A DNA stretch of 64,000 nt from Saccharopolyspora kobensis. GTDB taxonomy: Bacteria; Actinomycetota; Actinomycetes; Mycobacteriales; Pseudonocardiaceae. A program made the position numbers and the translations under genes. Under the pieces are notes generated by a model. It worked only from the letters and a program-made list of their open reading frames with translations. It searched no databases and was not told where the DNA came from. The DNA lies in contig NZ_FNVB01000002.1 in NCBI RefSeq assembly GCF_900108315.1, forward strand, positions 1,264,562 through 1,328,561, read 5' to 3'. Each line of letters starts with the position of its first letter. Position 1 is the first letter of the stretch. This document shows, piece after piece, positions 57,089-64,000 of the stretch.

Positions 57089-58744
57089 ATGGCTCATGTC
57101 GCCGATGTCGTCACGTGGACGGCCGTGGCCGCTGCGTCGGTCCAGGCGCTCACAACGGCAATTCAGGTCCGTCACGGCCGGTCGACGAGCGCATCCGGCC
57201 CGCGCAGGGCCGTGCCGAACACCCTGGCCGGGCTAGGCCTGGCCGTCTCCGCATTCGCCGCACTGTGGTTGACGGTGGAGAGCTACGGGCGGGAGCGCAG
57301 GCACCTCGGGGCGCTGGTCTACTCCACGATCCGTCCGGAGTGGGACAGCGCATTCTTCCGGTGGGTGTTCCTCCTGCTCGACCTGGGCACCGTGGTGGTC
57401 CTGATCTTCCCGGCGGCGGGGTTGATCGGCGTGCTCATCAGCAGCCTGATCGCCGGACACCTGGACAGCACGCAGATCCTCGTGCACATCGCGACGCTGG
57501 TCACCACCACGACCGCCGGCGTGCTGATCGTCGTCACCAAAGTGCACGTCCACGGCGACCTCACCATTCCCTGGCCGTTGATCGTGCTGGGTGTCATCGG
57601 TGGCCTGCTGGCCGACGTCGAGGTCCCGGCCGGGCGATCAAGCGACGACAGCCGGCAGCTCGGCCCCGCAACCGACACGGGCGCCGAGGAAGCGGATGGA
57701 GATCGCGGTGCGGACCGGGCACGTCAAAGTCCTGCCCGAGGACGCGCGTTGACCGCGCTGGGATGGACGCTGAGGATCCTGGTGCTGCTGATGTTCCTCA
57801 TCGGCGCGCCGCTGTACAACGACCTCGTGTCCGGGGCAGACCTTCCGCTGTGGACACATCCGCTGCTCGCGGTCGCGCTCGTCATTCCTGCGCTTCTGCT
57901 CTTCGGCGTCAGCGCTGGTCTGCTGGACCAGGGAAGGCGACACCGCCACCGGATCATCCCGTCATTCGAGGAGCTCACCGGGCAGCGCTATCTGCTGTAC
58001 TTGCGACCCTTCACCATCGATCCCGCGATGGCGCTGCCGCCGACCGAGGCCCCGGGCTGGAGCACCCGCTCGCCCTTCGAGCTTCCCGGCACGCACGAGG
58101 AATTCCTGATGCGCCAGTTCCGCGGCCTCGGTCGTGTCGTCGCGATCGGGCAACCCGGCGAGCGCTTACCGGCACTCGGGGCCGAGCGCGGCTACCTGCC
58201 CGTCGACAACTGGCAGGAGGCGGTGAGCGGGCTGATCCGGGGCGCGCACGCCGTGATCATCTCGGCGGTCCCGGGTTCCGGCACGATGTGGGAGTTCACC
58301 GAAGCACTGCACGCCACCGCACCCACCCGGTTGCTGCTGCTCGTCTACGACGACGAGCTCTATCACGCCTTCCGGGAAGGGGCGGGGCAGGAGCACGCGA
58401 GGAGGTCGTCGGCCGAGCCGGGCATCGACTGGCCACCGCTGCCGCAGCTGCCGGACATCCCGCCCGCTGCGCACACCAAAGGGCTCCGCTGGGACTTCCC
58501 CCTCAGAGGAATCCTGTCCTTCGACCACCGATGGCGTCCGCGGTTCACGAGATTCCCGCCGGCCGTGCCGCGGCTCAGGCACGTCTGGACCATCCGGAGG
58601 CTGGTGCGGCGCGCGCTCAAACCGGTCACGGACCCGATTTCTCAGCTGCCCCCAGCACCGTCGCCGCGCAGCACCGCCGATCCGGGTTTTCCCGGTCCGG
58701 CGGCGCAGAACACCGATGAGAGCGACAGCACGCTGCCGAAGTGA
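57089..58744 (+). CDS. Polytopic membrane protein with C-terminal TIR-like/unknown domain
   Basis: A 551-residue protein. About seven hydrophobic segments lie in residues 45-65, 92-122, 130-150, 162-175, 224-244 and 256-279. A cytosolic domain spans about 295-450, with RYLLYLRPFTIDP, HEEFLMRQFRGLGRVVAIG, PGERLPALGAERGYLP, NWQEAVSGLIRGAHAVIISA and GTMWEFTEAL. The alternating strand-helix pattern and the Glu in WEF recall TIR or nucleoside-hydrolase-like folds. I cannot name the family or its activity. The last 60 residues are Pro/Ser-rich. ATG 57089 follows GGGCGG; an earlier in-frame start (57014) is less likely. Confidence 0.72.
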   Translation: MAHVADVVTWTAVAAASVQALTTAIQVRHGRSTSASGPRRAVPNTLAGLGLAVSAFAALWLTVESYGRERRHLGALVYSTIRPEWDSAFFRWVFLLLDLGTVVVLIFPAAGLIGVLISSLIAGHLDSTQILVHIATLVTTTTAGVLIVVTKVHVHGDLTIPWPLIVLGVIGGLLADVEVPAGRSSDDSRQLGPATDTGAEEADGDRGADRARQSPARGRALTALGWTLRILVLLMFLIGAPLYNDLVSGADLPLWTHPLLAVALVIPALLLFGVSAGLLDQGRRHRHRIIPSFEELTGQRYLLYLRPFTIDPAMALPPTEAPGWSTRSPFELPGTHEEFLMRQFRGLGRVVAIGQPGERLPALGAERGYLPVDNWQEAVSGLIRGAHAVIISAVPGSGTMWEFTEALHATAPTRLLLLVYDDELYHAFREGAGQEHARRSSAEPGIDWPPLPQLPDIPPAAHTKGLRWDFPLRGILSFDHRWRPRFTRFPPAVPRLRHVWTIRRLVRRALKPVTDPISQLPPAPSPRSTADPGFPGPAAQNTDESDSTLPK

Positions 58745-58996
58745 TCGGCCCGCGAAGTGCTCCCGGCGACCTCGGGGTCGCGGGCTGCGGCTGGAAGCGG
58801 TCCGGACGTCCCGGTCCAGGGGATCAGCATGCTCATGCGCGCCGCGACCGTGTCCGGTCGGCGGCCCCGGTACCGCCGAGATCACCGAGGGTGCCGATCT
58901 CCGACCCCGCCCCCCTGGGGCAGGTCCGGCCAGAACCCGGCCCAGCGCGGAGAAAATCGTTCGACACGACCTCCTCCGCGCGGCAGCATTCCGCCC

Positions 58997-60151
58997 GTGG
59001 CTGACACCCCGGACATCGCCGACCACTCGCAGATCCCCGTGCTGTGGGTGTGCGGCCCACCGGGAGTCGGCAAGACCACGGTGGCCTGGGAGATCCGCAG
59101 CCGGCTGATCCGCGAGGGCGTCGACGCCGGTTTCGTCGACATCGACCAGCTCGGCATGTGCTTCCCCGAACCGGCCGGCGATCCCGGGCGCTACCGGATG
59201 AAGACCGCCAACCTGCGGTCGGTGGTGGCCCACTTCCAGGCCGCGGGCGCCCGGTGCGTGATCGTCTCCGGAGTCCTCGACGCCGCGCGCGGTGTGGAAG
59301 CCGAGGAGATCCCGCAGGCGCGGCTGAGCCTGTGCCGGCTGCGCGCCGACCACGATGAGCTCGCCCAGCGCTTCCGGGCCCGCCAGGGCGAGAACGCCCC
59401 GGTGACCGAGATGCTGCGGGAAGCCGAGGCCCTCGACGCCGGAAACGTCGCCGGAACGTGCGTGGACACCACCGGCCGCACCATCGGCGAGACGGCCGAA
59501 CTGGTCAGGCAGCGATGCGGGTTCCGGCCTGCCCGCCAGGCGAACGGGCAGCCGCGAGCACCCCGGCGCTCGACCACGGCGGACGGCGCGGTGCTGTGGT
59601 TGTGCGGGGCCGATGGTGTGGGCAAATCCGCCACCGGCTTCGCCGTCTACCAGCAGACCCTGCACGCCGGGCACACCGCTGCCTACGTCGACCTCGACCA
59701 GCTGGCCTTCTGCGGCCCGCCCGGCGATCACCGGCTCAAGGCCGCCAACCTCGCGGCATTGTGGGAGACCTACCACGCCGCCGGGGCCCGCCACCTGGTC
59801 ATCACCGGCCCGGCCGAAGACGCCGCGGCGGTCAAGACCTACACCGAGGCGCTGCCGGGCGCAGCGTTCACGGTCTGCCGCCTGCACGCCGCGGCCGACC
59901 AGCTCGCCCACCGGATCGCGCTGCGCGGGAAGGGCGAGGGCTGGCCGCAACCAGGCGATCCGCTGACCGGGCTCCCGCCCGAGCAGCTGCGCCGGATCGC
60001 CGAAGCCGCCGCCGCACGAGCCGACTCGCTCGAGCACGCCGGGCTCGGTGATCTGCGCGTGGACACCACCACCAGCACCGCGCAGCAGGCCGCCGAGGAG
60101 GTCATCGCCCGCACCGGATGGGCAGCGCCCGCCGAGGTGCCGCTGCCGTGA
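58997..60151 (+). CDS. Internally duplicated P-loop NTPase/kinase-like protein
   Basis: A 384-residue protein made of two homologous P-loop units. Walker A is GPPGVGKTT at residues 20-28 and GADGVGKSA at 204-212. Each is followed by a similar strand with acidic residues (VDIDQLGMCFPEPAGD; VDLDQLAFCGPPGD), then a K(T/A)ANL helix and an AAGAR strand. The layout suggests a small-molecule or nucleotide kinase arisen by tandem duplication. GTG 58997 begins it. Its neighbour on the same strand is the polytopic membrane protein, 252 bases upstream. Substrate unknown. Confidence 0.75.
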   Translation: MADTPDIADHSQIPVLWVCGPPGVGKTTVAWEIRSRLIREGVDAGFVDIDQLGMCFPEPAGDPGRYRMKTANLRSVVAHFQAAGARCVIVSGVLDAARGVEAEEIPQARLSLCRLRADHDELAQRFRARQGENAPVTEMLREAEALDAGNVAGTCVDTTGRTIGETAELVRQRCGFRPARQANGQPRAPRRSTTADGAVLWLCGADGVGKSATGFAVYQQTLHAGHTAAYVDLDQLAFCGPPGDHRLKAANLAALWETYHAAGARHLVITGPAEDAAAVKTYTEALPGAAFTVCRLHAAADQLAHRIALRGKGEGWPQPGDPLTGLPPEQLRRIAEAAAARADSLEHAGLGDLRVDTTTSTAQQAAEEVIARTGWAAPAEVPLP

Positions 60152-60239
60152 TCAGGCTGCGGGGCGGCCGAGGACGGCCGCCCCGCAGCCCACCGGTGGT
60201 CCGCCGACGCGGCCGACCACCTCGACGGGACCCGATCGG

Positions 60240-61094
60240 TCAGGCGGAGACGGTCACTCCGCCGTCGGAGCGGTCGGTGGACAGGCTGAGCTCCTTCCAG
60301 GTGTCGATGTCGTTCTGGACGCGCCGGCGTCCGGCCGTGACCAGGCGCAGGGCGTCCGAGCCGAGCAGCAGGTGCACGGGCGGCACCTCGGCGTCGAGCA
60401 CGGCGAGGACGGCCTGGCCGGCGCGGTCGGGATCGCCGATCCCCTGACCGGCCAGCGCCTGGCGGCGGGCGCGGATCGGATCGAACAGCTCGTCGTAGTC
60501 GGGGATGCCGCGTGGCGCGCGCACCAGCGACCGGCCCGCCCAGTCGGTCGCGAAGGCGCCGGGGGCCACCGCGGTCACCCGCACCCCGAACTGCTCGACC
60601 TCTTGGGCGAGCCCCTCGGTGATGCCCTCCATCGCGTGCTTGCTGCCCTCGTAGAACGACAGACCGGGGAAAGTGGTCATCCCGCCCATCGAGGTGATCA
60701 CGAAGATGTGCCCGCCGCGCCGTTCGCGCATGCCGGGCAGCACCGCCTTCATGGTCGCCACCGTGCCGAAGACGTTGACCTCGAACTGGCGGCGCAGATC
60801 GGCCATCGAGGACTCCTCGAAGGTGCCCTCGACGCCGTAGCCGGCGTTGGCCACGAGCACCTCGATCGGCCCCAGCGCGGCTTCGGCGGCGCGCACCGTC
60901 GGCTCGATGCGGTCCTGCTCGGTCAGGTCGAGGAGGAAGGCCCGGGCGCGTTCGGCGTCCAGGGACTCGAAGGCGGCCGCGTGCTGCTGGGTGCGCACCG
61001 TGCCCGCCACCCGGTGCCCGGCGGCCAGCGCTTGGCGGGCGATCGCCAGCCCGAGCCCGCTGCTGACACCGGTGACCAGGAACGTCTTGCTCAT
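60240..61094 (-). CDS. Short-chain dehydrogenase/reductase
   Basis: A 284-residue classical SDR. The cofactor loop is TGVSSGLGLAIAR, NAGYG is conserved, and the catalytic Ser and Tyr-x3-Lys are in FVITSMGGM and SFYEGSKHAMEG. ATG 61094 is preceded by AAAGGAAA. It lies 122 bases downstream of an XRE-type regulator on the same strand, a common pairing in which the regulator controls the reductase. Substrate unknown. Confidence 0.88.
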   Translation of the reverse strand: MSKTFLVTGVSSGLGLAIARQALAAGHRVAGTVRTQQHAAAFESLDAERARAFLLDLTEQDRIEPTVRAAEAALGPIEVLVANAGYGVEGTFEESSMADLRRQFEVNVFGTVATMKAVLPGMRERRGGHIFVITSMGGMTTFPGLSFYEGSKHAMEGITEGLAQEVEQFGVRVTAVAPGAFATDWAGRSLVRAPRGIPDYDELFDPIRARRQALAGQGIGDPDRAGQAVLAVLDAEVPPVHLLLGSDALRLVTAGRRRVQNDIDTWKELSLSTDRSDGGVTVSA

Positions 61095-61216
61095 CGGGGA
61101 GTTTCCTTTCCGTGACGGCCCGCAAGCCGTGATCGAGCGGCACCGGGCGCGTGCGCGCACGGCGATATCGACTCCGCGTGCGCGGCGCACGCGAGTCCGG
61201 GTGATGGGGGTGGCGG

Positions 61217-62086
61217 TCAGGCGTCGGCGTCAGCGCTGCGCGGTGCCGCAGGCTCACTTCCCCAGCTGGCGAGCAGCCGCAGCCGCTCCTCGCTGGGGGA
61301 GCCGGTGGGGGCCGAGTAGACCAGCATCGACAGGCTCGGGTCGGCCACCGGGGTGAAGATCTCGAATTGCAGGTCGAGGTCACCGGCGATGTGGTGGTGG
61401 ATCCGCTTCCTGCCGGTGCTGCGTTCGTGCACGCGGTGCTCGGACCACCACGCCGGGAACTCCGGTGAGCGCACCATCAGCTCGCCGATCAGGTTGGCGA
61501 TGCGCTGATTGCGGGGCTGGTCGGCAGCGGCCAGCCGCAGCACGTGGACGTAGTCGCGGGCCACGTGCTCCCAGTCGCGCCAGACCACGCGCGCCCGGGG
61601 GTCCAGCAGCGTCCAGCGGACCATGTTGCGCTCCCGGCGGGGCAGCGCGGCGATGTCGGGGAACAGCAGTGCCCACAGCGCGTTCCCGGCGACGATCTCG
61701 AGGTTGCCGTCGCGGACGTAGGCCGGGCACAGGTCCATCGATTCCAGCACCTGCCGCATCGCCGGCCGCAGTCGCGCCGAGTGCTCGCCGCGATCCCGAA
61801 TCCCGTGTGCGGTGCCGGCCAGGGTGAACAGGTGCCGGCGCTCGACGTCGTCCAGCCGCAGGGCCTCGGCGAGGGCGAGCAGCACCTGTTCGGAGGGCTG
61901 TCCGGCGCGGCCCTGTTCGAGCCGGGTGTAGTACTCGGCGCTCACCCCGGCCAACCGGGCGACCTCGCCGCGCCGCAGGCCTGCGACGCGGCGAGCCCCG
62001 CCGAACTCGACCGGGAGGCCGATCTCCTCCGGGGTGAGCCCAGCGCGGCGGGCGCGGAGGAAGTCGCCCAGTTCCTTGTTCGCCAT
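61217..62086 (-). CDS. XRE-family regulator with MmyB-like ligand domain
   Basis: A 289-residue regulator. The N-terminal helix-turn-helix (residues about 8-80) contains RVAGLRRGEVARLAGVSAEY and TRLEQGRAGQPSEQVL. The MmyB-like domain from about residue 105 contains LCPAYVRDGNLEIVAGNALW and RWTLLDPRARVVWRDWE. Such proteins usually control a neighbouring oxidoreductase, here the SDR. ATG 62086 is the family start. Confidence 0.9.
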   Translation of the reverse strand: MANKELGDFLRARRAGLTPEEIGLPVEFGGARRVAGLRRGEVARLAGVSAEYYTRLEQGRAGQPSEQVLLALAEALRLDDVERRHLFTLAGTAHGIRDRGEHSARLRPAMRQVLESMDLCPAYVRDGNLEIVAGNALWALLFPDIAALPRRERNMVRWTLLDPRARVVWRDWEHVARDYVHVLRLAAADQPRNQRIANLIGELMVRSPEFPAWWSEHRVHERSTGRKRIHHHIAGDLDLQFEIFTPVADPSLSMLVYSAPTGSPSEERLRLLASWGSEPAAPRSADADA

Positions 62087-62187
62087 GCACCCAGTCTGAT
62101 CTCGTCGTGGTCACCGGCCAACGGGATAGGTGGCCCTGCGAGGACCACCCGGGCGGATCCGCAGCCCACCGCGCCCGTGGTGCGCTG

Positions 62188-62937
62188 CTATCCGGCAGTG
62201 CCGGTCACGACGGTGGAATCGCGCTGGTCGCAGTGCAGGACGCGGGGGAGCAGGCCCGCCGCGGCAAGGATCTCGGCCGTGTGCGGTGCCTGGCTCCCGC
62301 TGGTCTCGATCAGCACGGTCCCGCCGGGGGCCAGCCAGTGCGGCGCGTCCTGGGCCACGCGGCGCTGGACGGCCAGGCCGTCGGTGCCGCCGTCGAGCGC
62401 GATCGACGGTTCGTGCAGCCGGGCTTCCGGTGGCATCAGGCCGACTTCGCCGGTGGGCACGTAGGGGGCGTTGGCCACCAGGACATCGATGCGGCCCCGC
62501 AGCCCCACCGGCAGCGCCTCGTACAGGTCGCCTTCGGTGACTCCGGCGGAGCTGGGGAGGTTGGTCGCGGCGCAGGCCGCCGCGGCGGGATCGATGTCGG
62601 CGGCGTGCAGTTCGGCCCGCGGGTGCGCGGCTGCTACCGCGGCGGCCACCGCACCCGCTCCGCAGCACAGCTCCACCACCACCGAGCCGGGTGCGGCCAG
62701 CGCGATGGCCCGCTCGGCGAGGAATTCGGTGCGGCGGCGGGGAACGAACACGCCGGGGGCCATCGAGATGCGCAGCCCGCAGAACTGCGCCCAGCCCAGC
62801 ACCTGCTCCAGCGGGAGCCCGGTGACGCGGCGGCGCAGCAGCTCGGCGAGCTCGGCCTGGTCGCCGGCCGCTTCGTGCAGCAGCGCGGCTTCCTCCTCGG
62901 CGAAAACACAACCGGCCGAACGCAGTTCGGCCACCAC
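62188..62937 (-). CDS. PrmC/HemK-like N5-glutamine methyltransferase paralogue
   Basis: A 249-residue SAM-dependent methyltransferase of the actinobacterial PrmC-related group. SAM-binding motif I is VVVELCCGAGAVAAAV. The catalytic NPPY motif is NAPYVP, followed by the PrmC-typical PPEARLHEPSIALDGG. The shortened N-terminal helical domain suggests a paralogue rather than the housekeeping release-factor methylase. Adjacent GTG codons at 62937 and 62934 are both possible starts; neither has a good ribosome binding site. Confidence 0.82.
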   Translation of the reverse strand: MVAELRSAGCVFAEEEAALLHEAAGDQAELAELLRRRVTGLPLEQVLGWAQFCGLRISMAPGVFVPRRRTEFLAERAIALAAPGSVVVELCCGAGAVAAAVAAAHPRAELHAADIDPAAAACAATNLPSSAGVTEGDLYEALPVGLRGRIDVLVANAPYVPTGEVGLMPPEARLHEPSIALDGGTDGLAVQRRVAQDAPHWLAPGGTVLIETSGSQAPHTAEILAAAGLLPRVLHCDQRDSTVVTGTAG

Positions 62938-63298
62938 ATCAGGAGAAGTCGACGAAGAAATGGTGAGCGCCTTTCGAAGATCCGGTCGGGCGCTCCAGCG
63001 CGATCACCGGCGGTGTCGGCCGGAGGGGAGCACCCGGTCTGCCACAGCGGAAATGGGTCTCACCTCCTCGTCTCGCGCGGTTGTCGTGCACGCTAGCAAC
63101 CGCGCCCGCCCGCATCGGGCGCAGGGCGCGGAAAACAGCACTGGGGCCGTGACCGGGCTGGTCACGACCCCAGGCTTCGCAAGTCCTGGCAACAGGCCCC
63201 GGTTGTCGTTCTGGTGCCCCGGTATTGCGCTCGCGGCGAGTGCCGCCAGCCTGCTGCCTCAAGCCCGCACCGGCGCACCGGGCGGACAGCGGGTGTTG
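62938..63298. other. 361-base region upstream of the PrmC-like gene with a promoter and a strong ribosome binding site
   Basis: On the minus strand TAGCGT (63096-63091) could be a -10 box. GAGGAGGTGA (63069-63060) is a near-perfect ribosome binding site, yet the only codon at proper distance is ATT (63054), opening a 16-codon frame that ends at 63004. It may be a regulatory leader for the methyltransferase gene. The rest (63110-63298) shows nothing I can assign. Confidence 0.35.
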
Positions 63299-63409
63299 TC
63301 AGACCCGCGCGTTGCGCTGGTGGACGCTCGTGTGCGGGTGCCGCATCACGGTGCGGGCCCGCTCCATCTCGCGCGCCATGCTGCCCAGCCAACGAACCAG
63401 ACCTGCCAT
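63299..63409 (-). CDS. Small basic protein of 36 residues
   Basis: ATG 63409 is eight bases from a strong GGAGG (63422-63418). The product starts MAGLVRWLGSMAREMERA and ends with VHQRNARV; it is Arg-rich and amphipathic-helical, with no Cys. A TTGACA -35 box (63466-63461) and GATTAA (63443-63438), 17 bases apart, lie 29 bases upstream of the ATG. Promoter, ribosome binding site and frame agree, so I think it is real. Its function is unknown. Confidence 0.55.
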   Translation of the reverse strand: MAGLVRWLGSMAREMERARTVMRHPHTSVHQRNARV

Positions 63410-63437
63410 CGGGGCGTCCTCCACTACTCCGAGAGGG

Positions 63438-63466
63438 TTAATCGACGACTCGTCGCCGGTTGTCAA
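63438..63466 (-). promoter_or_regulatory. Promoter of the 36-residue protein gene
   Basis: On the minus strand TTGACA and GATTAA are spaced by 17 bases. The -35 is consensus; the -10 is weak. Confidence 0.5.
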
Positions 63467-63596
63467 CTCCGGTTCCCGACAACCGACGTGAACCGGACCG
63501 CCAACGGCCGTCTCACCCGCCATGTCGTTGCAGGTAGTCCCGATGTTTCACCCACTACGTAACGGAGTGATAACGAAGATCGGGACGGTGTGTTTG

Positions 63597-63612
63597 TCCC
63601 CCGAAAGGGGGA
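63597..63612. terminator. GNRA-loop hairpin after the metallothionein-like gene
   Basis: TCCCCC-gaaa-GGGGGA, perfect six-base stem, 31 bases downstream of the stop at 63643 on the minus strand. Confidence 0.6.
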
Positions 63613-63642
63613 ATTGGGGTGGGTCGTGCGGACGCCGCGTCA

Positions 63643-63903
63643 TCACCCCGGATGCGCACCCACCGCATCGCGCAGCTCAGCGGCCATCGCCATGTCCGAA
63701 CGGCGCGCGCAGTGCGCGCAGCAGAAGAACCGGCCGCTGGCCTCCACCCCGTGCCCGAGGATCCGGCACCCGCAGTGCTCGCACACCGGCGCCAGCCGCT
63801 GCGCGGCGCACTCGAAGCTGTCGAAGGTGTGCACCCCGCCGCCGGTGGTGTGCACCTCGAAGGTCATCCAGTAGTCGTTGCCGCAGACTTCGCAGGTCCC
63901 CAT
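63643..63903 (-). CDS. Prokaryotic metallothionein-like zinc protein
   Basis: An 86-residue Cys/His-rich protein. MGTCEVCGNDYWMTFEV supplies the first CxxC, VHTFDSFECAAQRLAPV follows, CEHCGCRILGHGVE gives a Cys cluster, and RFFCCAHCARR ends the metal core. The pattern fits small metallothionein-like proteins that bind zinc or cadmium, also described as zinc ribbons. The Cys-rich half is complete. It starts at ATG 63903, with GGGAGGAGACGTC immediately upstream. No transporter or metal regulator lies beside it in the window. Confidence 0.8.
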   Translation of the reverse strand: MGTCEVCGNDYWMTFEVHTTGGGVHTFDSFECAAQRLAPVCEHCGCRILGHGVEASGRFFCCAHCARRSDMAMAAELRDAVGAHPG

Positions 63904-64000
63904 GACGTCTCCTCCCGCTGGGAATCGCCTCTGGCACCGGCAGCATGCGAGCCCTCGGCCGCCTCGGCAACCGCGCCCCGCCCGAGGCGGTGCCGACCGA

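Noticed and set aside
62939-63007. A 22-codon minus-strand frame ending next to the PrmC-like start
   Set aside because: It has a GTG but no ribosome binding site, and I found no independent sign of translation.
1-64000. Search by eye for tRNA, rRNA, CRISPR arrays, insertion sequences, integrases and attachment sites
   Set aside because: None seen. Divergent tRNA or short att sites could be missed without a covariance-model or similarity search.

Overview
The window is high-GC actinobacterial chromosome, most like Pseudonocardiaceae and probably close to Saccharopolyspora. The reasons are GC-biased codon use throughout, frequent GTG and TTG starts, signs of leaderless transcripts, and actinobacterial families (LytR-CpsA-Psr proteins, DUF5313, DUF3097, SCO6745-like). 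The genus is an inference. I see no rRNA, tRNA, CRISPR array, transposase, integrase or phage gene; it reads as ordinary chromosome with many small regulator-plus-target modules.

Layout. 1-9.7 kb: LytR-CpsA-Psr protein (cut by the window edge), GNAT, LarA-like racemase-family protein, DUF5313, tandem universal stress protein, threonine ammonia-lyase, a hypothetical, DUF3097, and NfeD plus SPFH. 9.7-17.2 kb: AraC with a VOC protein, GntR divergent from MFS plus an unusual aldehyde dehydrogenase, and LysR divergent from a YeiH-type exporter. 17.2-18.1 kb: a small secreted Gly/Asn/Ser-rich protein among strong hairpins. 18.1-26.5 kb: a catabolic island (amidase, 2-hydroxyacid dehydrogenase, DUF3830, two Asp/Glu-racemase-superfamily paralogues, GntR, succinate-semialdehyde dehydrogenase, 4-aminobutyrate aminotransferase). 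Three copies of one operator, ATTGTC(A/G)ACAAT, tie it together. 26.7-33.1 kb: second LytR-CpsA-Psr protein, GH25 lysozyme, an ABC-ATPase-fold protein, an SRPBCC-ArsR-DUF899 operon and a phosphoribosyltransferase. 33.1-41.4 kb: Clp-type AAA+ ATPase, STAS protein, secreted GH5 hydrolase, thyA-folA, and an SCO6745-like protein divergent from TetR. 41.5-47.3 kb: cupin, oxidoreductase, MBL hydrolase, MarR-MFS-DUF1330 operon and an antibiotic-kinase-like gene whose ribosome binding site lies in a hairpin.

47.4-55.2 kb is a second catabolic island. One arm runs CoA-transferase, TctC, TctB, TctA, enoyl-CoA hydratase. The other runs GntR, gamma-carbonic anhydrase, carboxylesterase. A plausible reading is ester hydrolysis, uptake of the free carboxylate by the tripartite tricarboxylate transporter, CoA activation and hydration. 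55.2-64 kb: a MarR-MFS operon behind a 44-bp perfect palindrome, a polytopic membrane protein with a possibly TIR-like cytosolic domain, a duplicated P-loop protein, SDR, XRE regulator, PrmC-like methyltransferase, a 36-residue small protein and a metallothionein-like protein.

The most interesting items are: the three-operator GntR regulon with its mismatched racemase-superfamily pair; the hairpin over the ribosome binding site of the antibiotic-kinase-like gene; the carboxylesterase that can be full length only from a CTG start; the 44-bp palindrome; four copies of a TTTCAYYC-N2-CACTGAA intergenic element; a Clp ATPase lacking both the ClpP loop and the middle domain; an aldehyde dehydrogenase lacking two catalytic residues; and the membrane/TIR-like protein.
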